This document shows positions 15,977-25,327 of a DNA stretch of 64,000 bases, in pieces; position 1 is the first letter of the stretch; every line of letters starts with the position of its first letter. A program made the translations under genes and the position numbers. Location: positions 204,524 through 268,523 of the forward strand of contig CAMNTM010000004.1 of NCBI GenBank assembly GCA_946558465.1. The letters run 5' to 3'. The notes under the pieces are model-generated. The model had not been told where the DNA came from and did no database searches. It saw only the letters and a program-made list of their open reading frames with translations. The stretch comes from an uncultured Lachnospiraceae bacterium. Lineage in GTDB: Bacteria > Bacillota > Clostridia > Lachnospirales > Lachnospiraceae.

Positions 15977-18325
15977 TTATCCCGTCGTCCGCTCAATGTC
16001 TATTACATCCTCCAGCTGACGGAGCTTTTCGACCACCTTTGCAAGCTCATCTCTTCCGTGTACAATAAAGCCTGTTTCGATCGTAGCAGTTCCCTGTTTG
16101 CTGGTGCGCACATTCATAGATTTTACATCTACATCTGCCTCCGTAAAGATTCTGGACATCTCCATCAAAAGTCCCTGCCTGTCATTGGCATACATCTTAA
16201 TCTCCGCAAGATACTGTCCCTCCGCCTTTTCTGCTACATTGCTTTCCCACTCCACGTCGATAAGCCTTGCGCGCTCTGCCTCGGTCAGATGAATAATATT
16301 CACGCAGTCAGTCCGGTGAATCGTCATCCCCCGTCCTCTCGTAACAAAGCCTACAATCTCATCTCCCGGAACCGGATTGCAGCACCTGGAAAAACGGACT
16401 GCCACATCGTCAATTCCCTTTACCACAATACCGCTCTTGGATTTGGCAATATGCACTTTATTTTTTGCAGCCTCTGCAACCCGCTCCAGCACAACATCAT
16501 TGGTAATCTCCTGCTTGTGCTCTTTTCCATATTCCTCTACAAGACGGTTTACAACCTGCCCTTCCTTTAATCCTCCGTGTCCGACTGCTGCCAGCACGGA
16601 ATCCCAGTCTTTAAAGCCGTATTTTCTTTGAACAATCTCCTGATATTTTATCTGCAGAATATCTGGAGCATGGATGGATTTTGCCTTACAGTAGGCATGA
16701 ATCATCTCCTTGCCCTTGATAATATTATCTTCCTTGAATTCCTTCTTAAACCACTGATTAATCTTATTCTTGGCCTGGGTACTCTTCACCACATTCAGCC
16801 AGTCACGGCTGGGACCTCTGGAATTCTGTGAAGTCAGAATTTCAATTCGGTCCCCGTTCTGTATCTTATAATCAATCGGTACCAGCTTTCCATTTACCCT
16901 GGCACCTACCATCTTATTTCCCACAGCGCTGTGGATAGCATAGGCAAAATCAATCGGCGTGGAACCATTCGGAAGGTTTTTTACATCTCCCTGAGGGGTA
17001 AAGCAGTATACATCCTCTGCAAAAAGGTCCAAATCTCCTTTAATCAGACTTAAAAACTCCCGGTTATCCGACATATCCCTCTGCCATTCCAAAATCTGTC
17101 TGAGCCAGCTTAGCTTTTCTTCTTCCTGAGCTGCTACACTTTTCCTGCCGTCATTAGATTCCTTATATTTCCAGTGCGCGGCAATACCGTACTCTGCGGT
17201 TTTGTGCATCTCCTGCGTCCGAATCTGAATCTCAAAGGGCTGCCCCACCGAGCTCATAAGCGTCGTATGAAGAGACTGATACATATTCGGCTTCGGCATA
17301 GCAATATAGTCTTTAAATCTCCCCGGAATCGGTGTATACATCTCATGGATAACACCAAGTGCTGCATAACAGTCTCTTACAGAGTCCACAATAATACGCA
17401 CTGCAAATAAATCATAAATTTGATCCACCGTCTTATCCTGATTCACCATCTTCTTATAGATACTGAAGAAATGCTTCACTCGTCCGCTGATGTCTGCTTT
17501 TATCTTTGCATTCCTCATATGTGCAGAGACCTCTTCAACAATCTGCTGCACAAATTCCTCACGCTCTGTTTTCCTCGTATTGATCTGATCCACCAAATCA
17601 TAGAAAACTTCGGGTTGAGAATACTTAAGCGCCAGATCATCAAGCTCTGTCTTTATTCTGGATATTCCAAGCCTCTGGGCTATCGGCGCATAGATATCCA
17701 TAGTTTCTTTCGCTTTTTCCTTCTGCTTTGCCGGCGTCATAAACTGAAGCGTACGCATATTGTGCAGGCGGTCGGCCAGCTTAATGATAATCACACGGAT
17801 ATCCTTTGCCATCGCAAGAAACATCTTCCTTAGATTCTCTGCCTGGACCTCCAGCTTATCCGAAGAATATGAAAGCCTCCCCAGCTTCGTGACACCATCC
17901 ACCAGAAGTGCTACCTCTTCTCCGAACTCCAGACTGATTTCTCTTTCACTGGTTTCTGTATCCTCTACAACATCGTGCAGCATTGCAGCAATAATCGTCT
18001 CCTTATCCATCTCCAGACTGGCAAGAATAATACACACCCAGAGCGGATGAACGATATAAGGCTCGCCAGACTTCCGGCACTGGTCCCCATGAGCCTCCTT
18101 CGCCACCTCATACGCCTTTCTGATAGCGCTGACATCTGTAGACGGATGATAACGCCGGACACGGGCAATTAACATGTCATACAGATGATCTGGATTCTCA
18201 TAATCTCCAGGTGCCTTAACAGCATGGCCATCTACAATATCAAGTCCTTTTCCAAGATCGGCTGTAATTGCTTCCGGCGCAATGCGGTCATCCAACGATT
18301 CATATGTCGTTATTTTATCTGACAT
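15977..18325 (-). CDS. relA: Bifunctional (p)ppGpp synthetase/hydrolase RelA/SpoT
   Basis: 782 aa, standard Rel length. Domains in order: HD hydrolase (about 70-210, with HPLWVCIILASLEMDKETIIAAMLHDVVEDT), synthetase (about 255-400, with GRFKDYIAMPKPNMYQSLHTT), TGS (about 435-495, VYCFTPQGDV), a zinc-finger-like segment with RFSRCCNPVPGDEIVGF, and ACT (about 705-782). The intact HD motif suggests it both makes and degrades the alarmone. It controls the stringent response on the ribosome. It shares an operon with apt, which fits nucleotide economy, and with two tRNA synthetases. The ATG follows AAGGAGG. Confidence 0.97.
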   Translation of the reverse strand: MSDKITTYESLDDRIAPEAITADLGKGLDIVDGHAVKAPGDYENPDHLYDMLIARVRRYHPSTDVSAIRKAYEVAKEAHGDQCRKSGEPYIVHPLWVCIILASLEMDKETIIAAMLHDVVEDTETSEREISLEFGEEVALLVDGVTKLGRLSYSSDKLEVQAENLRKMFLAMAKDIRVIIIKLADRLHNMRTLQFMTPAKQKEKAKETMDIYAPIAQRLGISRIKTELDDLALKYSQPEVFYDLVDQINTRKTEREEFVQQIVEEVSAHMRNAKIKADISGRVKHFFSIYKKMVNQDKTVDQIYDLFAVRIIVDSVRDCYAALGVIHEMYTPIPGRFKDYIAMPKPNMYQSLHTTLMSSVGQPFEIQIRTQEMHKTAEYGIAAHWKYKESNDGRKSVAAQEEEKLSWLRQILEWQRDMSDNREFLSLIKGDLDLFAEDVYCFTPQGDVKNLPNGSTPIDFAYAIHSAVGNKMVGARVNGKLVPIDYKIQNGDRIEILTSQNSRGPSRDWLNVVKSTQAKNKINQWFKKEFKEDNIIKGKEMIHAYCKAKSIHAPDILQIKYQEIVQRKYGFKDWDSVLAAVGHGGLKEGQVVNRLVEEYGKEHKQEITNDVVLERVAEAAKNKVHIAKSKSGIVVKGIDDVAVRFSRCCNPVPGDEIVGFVTRGRGMTIHRTDCVNIIHLTEAERARLIDVEWESNVAEKAEGQYLAEIKMYANDRQGLLMEMSRIFTEADVDVKSMNVRTSKQGTATIETGFIVHGRDELAKVVEKLRQLEDVIDIERTTG

Positions 18326-18405
18326 ATTAATGCCTCCTTCCCTCTTCTCATTTCCTCTTTTTATTGCGGAACACCCGTTATCGGGTTCACACCCTCTCTA
18401 TTCTT

Positions 18406-18930
18406 TTATTTTCCCGGATATACAATAACAGAATCTATCTCATAATTTTCCAGTCTCTTTCTTCCGTTAAGCCCTGCAAGCTCCATAAGAAATACCGCCT
18501 TAACAACCTTTCCCCCCAGCTTTTCCACAAGCTGAATCATGGCCTCGTTTGTGCCGCCTGTGGCCATAAGATCATCAATAATTACAACCCTCTGGCCTTC
18601 TTTAATTGCATCCTTATGTATCTCAAGCTCCGCTGTCCCGTACTCCAGCTCATATTCTACCGAAACAGTCTCACAAGGAAGCTTTCCCTTTTTACGAATC
18701 GGAATAAACGGCTTATGCAGATTATATGCAATCGGTACGCCGAAAATAAAGCCTCTGGATTCCGGCCCGACTACAAGATCAAAATCAATCCCTTTAAGCT
18801 TCTCCTGCATCAGATCAACTGCAAGTGCAAGCCCGTCTGCATCCTGAAGCACACTTGTTACATCCCTGAAAATAATCCCCGGTTCCGGAAAATCAGGGAT
18901 ACTTCTCACATACTCTTCTATTTTTTTCAT
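18406..18930 (-). CDS. apt: Adenine phosphoribosyltransferase
   Basis: 174 aa from the ATG at 18930; the longer track start extends into the promoter. It converts adenine and PRPP to AMP in purine salvage. The PRPP-binding loop VVIIDDLMATGGT is near residue 120, and the family opening FPEPGIIFRDVTSVLQD is present. GGAG lies ten bases upstream. A near-consensus promoter at 18968-18996 makes this the first gene of an apt-relA-...-aspS transcript inside the longer cluster. apt-relA adjacency is common in Firmicutes. Confidence 0.97.
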   Translation of the reverse strand: MKKIEEYVRSIPDFPEPGIIFRDVTSVLQDADGLALAVDLMQEKLKGIDFDLVVGPESRGFIFGVPIAYNLHKPFIPIRKKGKLPCETVSVEYELEYGTAELEIHKDAIKEGQRVVIIDDLMATGGTNEAMIQLVEKLGGKVVKAVFLMELAGLNGRKRLENYEIDSVIVYPGK

Positions 18931-18967
18931 CTTTACACACTCCGTTCTTTTATTAAATATATAGCCT

Positions 18968-18996
18968 AGTATACCATTACTTTGTCGGATTTTCAA
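18968..18996 (-). promoter_or_regulatory. Promoter of apt-relA
   Basis: TTGAAA, a 17-base spacer and TATACT on the minus strand, between recJ and apt. Confidence 0.75.
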
Positions 18997-19019
18997 ATAA
19001 TTCTGTAATTTGCTCTATT

Positions 19020-20738
19020 CTATTGATAATGTGTAATCGTAATCTGAAGATTTCTTGCCCCTTTGTATTCGTTTACCTCCGGATAAAAGGTAACAGAAAG
19101 CTTTCCATTACGTTCTATAAGTCTTTCCCGAAGCCTCTCAGCTTCCCCGAAATACACTGCTTCAAGGCCGATACCGCTTTTGTCACATACCCATGCCTTC
19201 AATACACTGCGGTTTTTTCCTAGTATACGGACATCTGTAAATATAACTTCCCGGCCTGCAAATACCGGCTTTACATTCCCTTTTCCAAAGGGCTCCAGAA
19301 GCTTAAGCTCCTCAATAAAGGCTTCCGTCACACAGGAAAAGGGCAGCTCCATATCTATAACGATCTTCTCTGTCAAATCCTGTTCACTCAACGAGCAGTT
19401 CTCATTTAATCTCCGGCGGAACTCCTCTACATTTTCCTGCTTCATAGATACCCCTGCCGCCATCTCATGTCCGCCGAACCTTGTAAATAAATCCTTACAT
19501 CTGCTGATCTCCTCATACATAGAATATGCTTCTATCGAACGCCCGGAACCTTTTACTCCTTCTTCTGCGTCCGTCAGCACAAATACCGGCTTATAAAAAT
19601 GCTCTCTCACCTTTCCTGCCACAATTCCCGCCAGACTTTCATGACAGTCCGGAAGATAGAGGACAAGTACCCTGTCGGACATATATCCGCCTGTTTCTGC
19701 CAGCCGGAGAGCCTCCTTTACCGCCAGAGCCGTCATATCCTTGCGGCTTTCGTTGAGCATCTTTAATTTTTCTGCACAAACAGACGCCTCTTCTCCTGTC
19801 CGCGCACGGAGGAGTGCAAGCGCCTTCTTTGCCGTATCCAGCCGTCCGCCGGCATTTAAACATGGTCCAAGTATAAAGCCGATATGATAGGCGCCCAATT
19901 TTTCTCTCTTTACTCCTGTACATTCAATCAATGCATGAAGGCCTGGATTTTTCGTGTGCTTCAGCATAGAAAGTCCGAGTTTCACATAGATTCGGTTTTC
20001 ATCCACCAAATCCATCACATCCCCTACTGTAGCAATTGCCACATTTTCTATCAGATATTCAATCTCCTGCAGATTCCTCTCCATTTTCAGATAAAGCGCC
20101 TCAATCAGCTTATACGCAACCGCAGCACCGCAGAGCCCCGGAAACGGATAACTGCAGTCTTCCTGTTTCGGATCTATTACCGCATCCGCCGGCGGAAGCT
20201 GATAGCTTCTCTTTCCTGCCCCAAGGTCCTCATAAGGCACCTCGTGATGATCTGTTACAATAACACTCATACCAAGCTCTTTTCCATATGCAATTTCTCC
20301 GGCAGCAGCAATCCCATTGTCACAGGTAATAATAGTGTCTATACCGGCTTCTCTTGCACGCTCTATCAGCACACGGTTTAATCCGTAGCCTTCCTTCAGC
20401 CTGTCAGGTATATCACTGTCCACGAGCGCTCCCAGATGCTCCAGTCCCTCCATAAGAATATAGACTGCGTTGATTCCGTCAATATCATAATCTCCGATAA
20501 TTCGGATTTTCTTCTTCTTTTTTATTTTGTCGAGAATCAGCTCTGCCGCCTTCTCCATATCCTTCATCTTCCGTCCGTCTCTAAGCTCCTCTCTGCTCCC
20601 ATTTAGATAGCTGTGTATTTCGCTTTCTGTCTTTATATTCCTGTTTCGTATCAAAGATGCAAGTCTTGGACTTATCTGATACTTTTTTCCAATTGCCTCA
20701 AAATCAGCGCCCTTTCTGAGCAATACCCATCGTTCCAT
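19020..20738 (-). CDS. recJ: Single-stranded-DNA exonuclease RecJ
   Basis: 572 aa from the ATG at 20738, preceded by GGAAGGGG; the track start at 20825 adds 29 unsupported residues. It is a DHH-family 5'-3' exonuclease used in recombination and mismatch repair. Metal motifs are visible: IIGDYDIDGINAVYI, CDNGIAA and VTDHHEVP, then the DHHA1 domain with FTRFGGHEMAAGVSM and a C-terminal OB-fold part. The 87 bases between the stop and apt hold the apt promoter. Confidence 0.95.
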   Translation of the reverse strand: MERWVLLRKGADFEAIGKKYQISPRLASLIRNRNIKTESEIHSYLNGSREELRDGRKMKDMEKAAELILDKIKKKKKIRIIGDYDIDGINAVYILMEGLEHLGALVDSDIPDRLKEGYGLNRVLIERAREAGIDTIITCDNGIAAAGEIAYGKELGMSVIVTDHHEVPYEDLGAGKRSYQLPPADAVIDPKQEDCSYPFPGLCGAAVAYKLIEALYLKMERNLQEIEYLIENVAIATVGDVMDLVDENRIYVKLGLSMLKHTKNPGLHALIECTGVKREKLGAYHIGFILGPCLNAGGRLDTAKKALALLRARTGEEASVCAEKLKMLNESRKDMTALAVKEALRLAETGGYMSDRVLVLYLPDCHESLAGIVAGKVREHFYKPVFVLTDAEEGVKGSGRSIEAYSMYEEISRCKDLFTRFGGHEMAAGVSMKQENVEEFRRRLNENCSLSEQDLTEKIVIDMELPFSCVTEAFIEELKLLEPFGKGNVKPVFAGREVIFTDVRILGKNRSVLKAWVCDKSGIGLEAVYFGEAERLRERLIERNGKLSVTFYPEVNEYKGARNLQITITHYQ

Positions 20739-20845
20739 TTTAAGCATCCCCTTCCAAACAAACAGTCCGTACATACTAGTGTACTGACAACTGACACCGC
20801 TGTATTTGTACCGGCACCACTGCATTTTATAAAGTACAGCGTCAC

Positions 20846-20880
20846 AAAACAGCCATAGCCTGTGACATGGCTATGGCTGT
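20846..20880 (-). terminator. Terminator of the scfAB-secDF transcript
   Basis: ACAGCCATAGCC pairs perfectly with GGCTATGGCTGT (12-bp stem, 8-base loop) 15 bases after the secDF stop, followed by TTTT on the minus strand. Confidence 0.75.
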
Positions 20881-20894
20881 CAGCTGCATGTTTT

Positions 20895-23153
20895 TTATTT
20901 CGCCGACACTGTGCCGGATTTCTTTTTCATCACATACCACAATGCACCGGTGATACATACTGAAGAATAGGCGCCGCATATAATACCGGCCATAAGAGGA
21001 AGTGCAAACTCCTTGATTGAACTCACTCCCATCACATAGAGCACCGCTACCATAACAAAGGTCGTAAGGGAAGTATAGATACTTCTTGTCAGCGTCTGTG
21101 TAATACTCTTGTTGACTACCTCCGACAACTCCGTCTTCTTTGTTTTATAATGCATCTCCTCACGTATCCGGTCGAAGATAACAATCGTCGCATTGATAGA
21201 ATAACCTACAATTGTCAGCATGCAGGCGATAAAGGTATTGCCGACAGAGATTCTTACTACCGCATAGAAAGCAAGAACTACCAGTACATCGTGAAGCAGC
21301 GCTGTAACGGCACTGGTTGCAAATCGAATATCCTTAAACCGGAACCAAATGTAAAGAAGCATGCAGATTGTCGCAATGACAACTGCAATCACCGCATCCT
21401 GACGCATCTCGCTGCTGACCGTAGAGCTGATATTCTCCGCTGTAATGCCTGCCTCGTCTACCTTAAACTCCTTTATCATCGCCTGATTCAAAGCCTCGCG
21501 CTGGTCAAGGTCCAGTGTAACGGTTTTAATCACCACCTGGTTAGTTCCTGCAACCTTCTGGGTCTGTACATTTTTATCACCTGTCACCGATTCTACAACC
21601 GGGACAATCTTCTGATCTATCTCGTCAATGCTGTAATCTTCATTAAATGTAATATTGGTAGAGGTGCCCCCCTCAAATTCAAGGCTGTATGCAAAGGCTC
21701 CGCTTCCCTTAGAGGCATTCACTCCCATAAATACGAACCCAATCACAACCACAAGTACTGACGCCGCAAAAAATGCTTTCTTCTTCGACAGAAAATCGAT
21801 CGTTCCATGCTCTTTACCCGGCCGGTAATAAAGCTTCTCGCTGCGAAGTCCCACTGCATAAAAAGCAAATACAATCATCCTTGTAATTACAAGAGCTGTA
21901 AACATAGAGACAATAATACCGATTCCCAATGTCTGTGCAAATCCCTTTACCGTTCCAGACCCCTTAAGCCACAAAACAACCGCCGCAATGAGGGTTGTAA
22001 TATTCCCGTCTAATATAGCAGACAAGGCCTTCTGAAATCCCGTCTTCAATGCATTTCTTACACTCTTTCCCCGTGACATCTCTTCTCTTACACGGGCAAA
22101 TATAATAACATTTGCATCTACTGCCATACCGATGCCTAAAATAATACCGGCAATGCCAGGCAGCGTCAGCGTCACCTCAAACGCATTCAGAATCACTAAC
22201 ACTAATCCTGTATAGATAACAAGTGCGAGACTTGACGCAAATCCCGGCAGCAGATATACCACAATCATAAAGATAAATACGATTGCCAGTCCGACAGCAC
22301 CTGCCTTCAGACTTGTACTGATTGCCTGCTCGCCGAGCTGTGCCCCTACGACGTTGGACCGCAGTTCAGTGAGCTCCAGCTTCAGTCCGCCGATACGGAT
22401 CGTAGACGCAAGCGTCTCCGCCTCCTCAAAGCTTTTACTTCCTGTAATTTCTGCCTCACCGTTCTCAATAGCACTTCTTACCATCGGAACACTGGCAAAA
22501 CTTCCGTCATAATAAATTCCGATGCTTTCCCCGGCTTCTACTGCCTTCCTTGTAGCTTCCGCAAATTTCTCCGTACCTTTCTCTGTAAAGGTAAGTGAAA
22601 CTACGTTTTCTCTCATTCCGGTCTGCTTATCTTCTCTTGTTCCTGCCTGCGCGGCAGCAACATCATCTCCACTCAGAACAATCGAATTATCCTCCTTCAG
22701 CTCTTCTATCGTCTTATCCAGCTTGTAATCCTGAGCCGCATCACCGGTAGAGTTGATCTGTGAATAGTTAGCTGAACCGTCACTTCCCTTTTGTGCTATA
22801 AAATACAGCGAGCCCGGCTGTCCTAATTCCTCAAGAATTTCGTTCGCATCTGACACACCCGGAATCTCAATGTTAATTCTGTCATCGCCCTCCTGATAAA
22901 CGCTGGACTCCGTGCTGTACTGCTCTACACGCTTCTGAAGCTTGTAAATCGTATCACGCATCTCCTCGTCTGTCGGATTCTTATCCTTTACCTGGTAGGT
23001 GATGCTGACACCGCCTGCAAGATCCAGACCTAATTTAATATTCTGCGCTGACCCGGTATGTGACTTACCAAAACCAACCGCCGCCGTAAATCCAAGCAGT
23101 CCGATCAGAACTACTGTTACGACAAGACTAAGTACGCCTCTGCTTTTCTTCAT
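20895..23153 (-). CDS. secDF: Fused SecD-SecF protein translocase subunit
   Basis: 752 aa, two RND-like halves of six membrane segments each. The SecD half starts with LGLDLAGGVSITYQV after the first segment, carries the large P1 external domain (about 50-260), and includes GIILGIGMAVDANVIIFARVREE. The SecF half has LEFEGGTSTNITF and GYSINATIVIFDRIREE. It uses the proton or sodium gradient to help pull exported proteins through SecYEG. It is 32 bases downstream of scfB, so it is probably co-transcribed with the SCIFF genes and ends at a strong hairpin. Confidence 0.97.
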   Translation of the reverse strand: MKKSRGVLSLVVTVVLIGLLGFTAAVGFGKSHTGSAQNIKLGLDLAGGVSITYQVKDKNPTDEEMRDTIYKLQKRVEQYSTESSVYQEGDDRINIEIPGVSDANEILEELGQPGSLYFIAQKGSDGSANYSQINSTGDAAQDYKLDKTIEELKEDNSIVLSGDDVAAAQAGTREDKQTGMRENVVSLTFTEKGTEKFAEATRKAVEAGESIGIYYDGSFASVPMVRSAIENGEAEITGSKSFEEAETLASTIRIGGLKLELTELRSNVVGAQLGEQAISTSLKAGAVGLAIVFIFMIVVYLLPGFASSLALVIYTGLVLVILNAFEVTLTLPGIAGIILGIGMAVDANVIIFARVREEMSRGKSVRNALKTGFQKALSAILDGNITTLIAAVVLWLKGSGTVKGFAQTLGIGIIVSMFTALVITRMIVFAFYAVGLRSEKLYYRPGKEHGTIDFLSKKKAFFAASVLVVVIGFVFMGVNASKGSGAFAYSLEFEGGTSTNITFNEDYSIDEIDQKIVPVVESVTGDKNVQTQKVAGTNQVVIKTVTLDLDQREALNQAMIKEFKVDEAGITAENISSTVSSEMRQDAVIAVVIATICMLLYIWFRFKDIRFATSAVTALLHDVLVVLAFYAVVRISVGNTFIACMLTIVGYSINATIVIFDRIREEMHYKTKKTELSEVVNKSITQTLTRSIYTSLTTFVMVAVLYVMGVSSIKEFALPLMAGIICGAYSSVCITGALWYVMKKKSGTVSAK

Positions 23154-23185
23154 GGTAAATTTCCCTTTCCTGTTTGATTTCTATT

Positions 23186-24580
23186 TCATGATAAAGCCGC
23201 CTTTATCATAATGGCACATTCCACACGCTTTCTTTGCATCCTGCAGCCAATCTCATAAGCATCATGAATCGTCCCATGAAAATTATAAGAATTCGCCATA
23301 CAGCCTCCGCTGCAGTAAAACTTAGCGAAGCAGTTCCTGCATTTCTCTTTTGAATATACACTGCAGCCTCGAAATTCATCCGCAATCTCAGGCTTTACAA
23401 TTCCTTCCTCTACATTTCCCATCAGGAATTCCTCCCGGCCTACAAACTGATGGCACGGATAGAGATCTCCCCAGGGAGTGACCGCAAGATACTCTGTTCC
23501 CGAGCCGCAGCCCGACAAACGCTTCGCCGCGCAAGGCCCGCCGTCTAAGTCTATCATAAAATGAAAGAAATTAAAACCCTTCCCGTCTTTTTCTCTGTCA
23601 ATCATAATCTGTGCAAGCCTGTCATACTCCTTCATAATCGCCGGAAGATCCTCCTCGCGGATTGCATACGGGTCGGATTCCTCTCCGACTACCGGCTCTA
23701 TCGACATCTGCTTAAAGCCCAAATCTGCAAAATGAAGAATATCCTCTCCAAAATCCAGATTATCTCTCGTAAATGTCCCCCGAATGTAATATTTTTCCTG
23801 GTTCCGGCTCTTGGCCAGCTTCTGAAACTTCGGCACAATCAAATCATAGCTGCCCGTCCCATTTCGAAATGGACGCATCCTGTCATTGACCTCTTTGCGC
23901 CCATCCAGACTCAATACTACATTGTCCATCTCACGGTTTAAAAATTCCTGTACTTCATCATTTAATAAAACTCCGTTTGTAGTCAGGGTAAAACGAAAAT
24001 GCTTATTGTAAATTTTCTCCTGCTCTCTTCCATACGCAGTCAAATCCTTTACTACCTGCCAGTTCATAAGAGGCTCTCCGCCAAAAAAATCCACCTCTAG
24101 ATTCCTTCGGTTTCCTGAGTTCTGAATCAAAAAATCCAGCGCCTTTTTTCCTACTTCGAAGCTCATAAGCGCACGCCTTCCGTGATATTCACCCTCCTCG
24201 GCAAAGCAGTACCTGCAGGCAAGATTACAATCGTGCGCGATATGCAGACACAGCGCTTTCACAACTGTCTTGCGCTCTTTTACTGCATCTGCCATATCTG
24301 CAAAAGCATCTCTTGTAAATAACCGGCCCTCCCCGGCAAGCTCCGTGACATCAGAAAGCGCCTCCAAAAGCTCTTCTTTGCTATATGTATCCTTCAGCCG
24401 CTCCATGAGACACTCTTTTGTATCCGGCATGCCAAGCGTTTCCTTCGTATGCGCCTGATTCTGCTCCTCCAAAACAGCAATCACATCATAGCACAGATCG
24501 TCAACAACATGTACTGAACCGCTGTATACATCCAGAACAATATTATATCCATTACTCTTATACTGATGAATCAATGTCAT
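23186..24580 (-). CDS. scfB: SCIFF peptide maturase (thioether-forming radical SAM enzyme)
   Basis: 464 aa. The radical SAM core has CNLACRYCFAEEGEYHGRR (CxxxCxxC near residue 105) and DFFGGEPLMNW. The C-terminal SPASM/twitch region holds the auxiliary-cluster cysteines CSVYSKEKCRNCFAKFYCSGGC. The N-terminal part (about 1-90) has a peptide-binding RRE-like position (YKSNGYNIVLDVYSGSVHVVDDL). Enzymes of this type install cysteine thioether links in the SCIFF peptide, here encoded by scfA just upstream. Its assignment rests on both its own motifs and the adjacent precursor. The ATG has AAGGAG upstream. Confidence 0.96.
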   Translation of the reverse strand: MTLIHQYKSNGYNIVLDVYSGSVHVVDDLCYDVIAVLEEQNQAHTKETLGMPDTKECLMERLKDTYSKEELLEALSDVTELAGEGRLFTRDAFADMADAVKERKTVVKALCLHIAHDCNLACRYCFAEEGEYHGRRALMSFEVGKKALDFLIQNSGNRRNLEVDFFGGEPLMNWQVVKDLTAYGREQEKIYNKHFRFTLTTNGVLLNDEVQEFLNREMDNVVLSLDGRKEVNDRMRPFRNGTGSYDLIVPKFQKLAKSRNQEKYYIRGTFTRDNLDFGEDILHFADLGFKQMSIEPVVGEESDPYAIREEDLPAIMKEYDRLAQIMIDREKDGKGFNFFHFMIDLDGGPCAAKRLSGCGSGTEYLAVTPWGDLYPCHQFVGREEFLMGNVEEGIVKPEIADEFRGCSVYSKEKCRNCFAKFYCSGGCMANSYNFHGTIHDAYEIGCRMQRKRVECAIMIKAALS

Positions 24581-24605
24581 ATACTCCTTCTATAGCAACA
24601 ACAAG

Positions 24606-24632
24606 AAACAGCGACCGGTAAAGCCGCTGTTT
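24606..24632 (-). other. Hairpin between scfA and scfB
   Basis: On the minus strand AAACAGCG pairs with CGCTGTTT across an 11-base loop and is followed by CTTGTTGTTG. The weak T-rich tail suggests partial termination or transcript stabilisation, which would give more precursor than enzyme. Confidence 0.5.
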
Positions 24633-24660
24633 TCGAGCATTACTTTTTTTCACTTGACAA

Positions 24661-24804
24661 TTATTTCTTCTGTTCACAGGTCTGATTGCCGACGGTACAA
24701 GATGTCTTGCACGCGGACTGACAGGAAGTCTGGCATTCTCCGCAGCCGCCTCTCTTTACTGTATGATTCAAAGTCTGTGTATTTAATGTCTTTACATGCT
24801 TCAT
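24661..24804 (-). CDS. scfA: SCIFF ribosomal peptide precursor (six cysteines in forty-five)
   Basis: 47 aa, too short for the ORF track. It begins MKHVKTLNTQTL and has six cysteines at 21, 24, 28, 32, 36 and 43, the defining pattern of the SCIFF family found across Clostridia. The leader (about 1-18) is recognised by the maturase and the cysteine-rich core (RGGCGECQTSCQSACK...) is cross-linked. The ATG has a very strong AGGAGGGTG site. scfB follows after a hairpin, and a promoter lies at 24852-24880. The peptide's role in the cell is not established. Confidence 0.96.
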   Translation of the reverse strand: MKHVKTLNTQTLNHTVKRGGCGECQTSCQSACKTSCTVGNQTCEQKK

Positions 24805-24851
24805 TCCAAACACCCTCCTGATATTCTGATCTGCGTTTTACGCTATGCATT

Positions 24852-24880
24852 ATTGTAACACAATCCCGTTATTTTGGAAA
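24852..24880 (-). promoter_or_regulatory. Promoter of scfA
   Basis: TACAAT with a weak TTTCCA -35 and a 17-base spacer on the minus strand. Confidence 0.5.
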
Positions 24881-24898
24881 GTATTTTTTAGCATAACA

Positions 24899-25273
24899 TC
24901 AGGAAATCATCCCGCCTGTCATTCCTCCTCCCATACACAGAATAAATGTCGTCATCAGATTTGCCGTATCTTGATTCAGCGTCCGATATACTCCTAGTGT
25001 AATTAAAAGCAGAAGGCCAAAGTATATTACGCCGAGTCCCATTCCCCACAAATACCTTTTCACACGGACCAGCTTCCCGATAATAATACCGCCAATAAGT
25101 GTTGATACCAGATAAACTCCGACAATTGCCGCTGACACCATCTTTTCGTTCATCTCAAGCTTATACAGAAGAAGAGTCAGTATAAGAAGCAGTACTCCAG
25201 TAACAATATAGGATGCAAGAAGCGCTTTCAGCATCCACATGACCTTAGAATCTTTCTGAACATGTCTTTCCAT
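24899..25273 (-). CDS. TIGR04086-like four-helix membrane protein
   Basis: 124 aa with four membrane segments (LLASYIVTGVLLLILTLLLY, MVSAAIVGVYLVSTLIGGIIIGKLV, LWGMGLGVIYFGLLLLITLGVY, and LMTTFILCMGGGMTGGMIS). I recall this topology and its position beside the SCIFF genes as the TIGR04086 family. Function is unknown; a link to export or handling of the SCIFF peptide is only a guess from position. It lies between spoVT and scfA on the same strand, with GGGAGG before the ATG. Confidence 0.75.
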   Translation of the reverse strand: MERHVQKDSKVMWMLKALLASYIVTGVLLLILTLLLYKLEMNEKMVSAAIVGVYLVSTLIGGIIIGKLVRVKRYLWGMGLGVIYFGLLLLITLGVYRTLNQDTANLMTTFILCMGGGMTGGMIS

Positions 25274-25327
25274 CTCATCCCTCCCTTGTCTATCACAAGG
25301 TATGATGATACGGCTGCTTTTATGCCA

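Noticed and set aside
20739-20845. Promoter or operator for recJ around GTACATACTAGTGTAC
   Set aside because: The palindrome is imperfect and no -35/-10 pair at 16-18 spacing is convincing.
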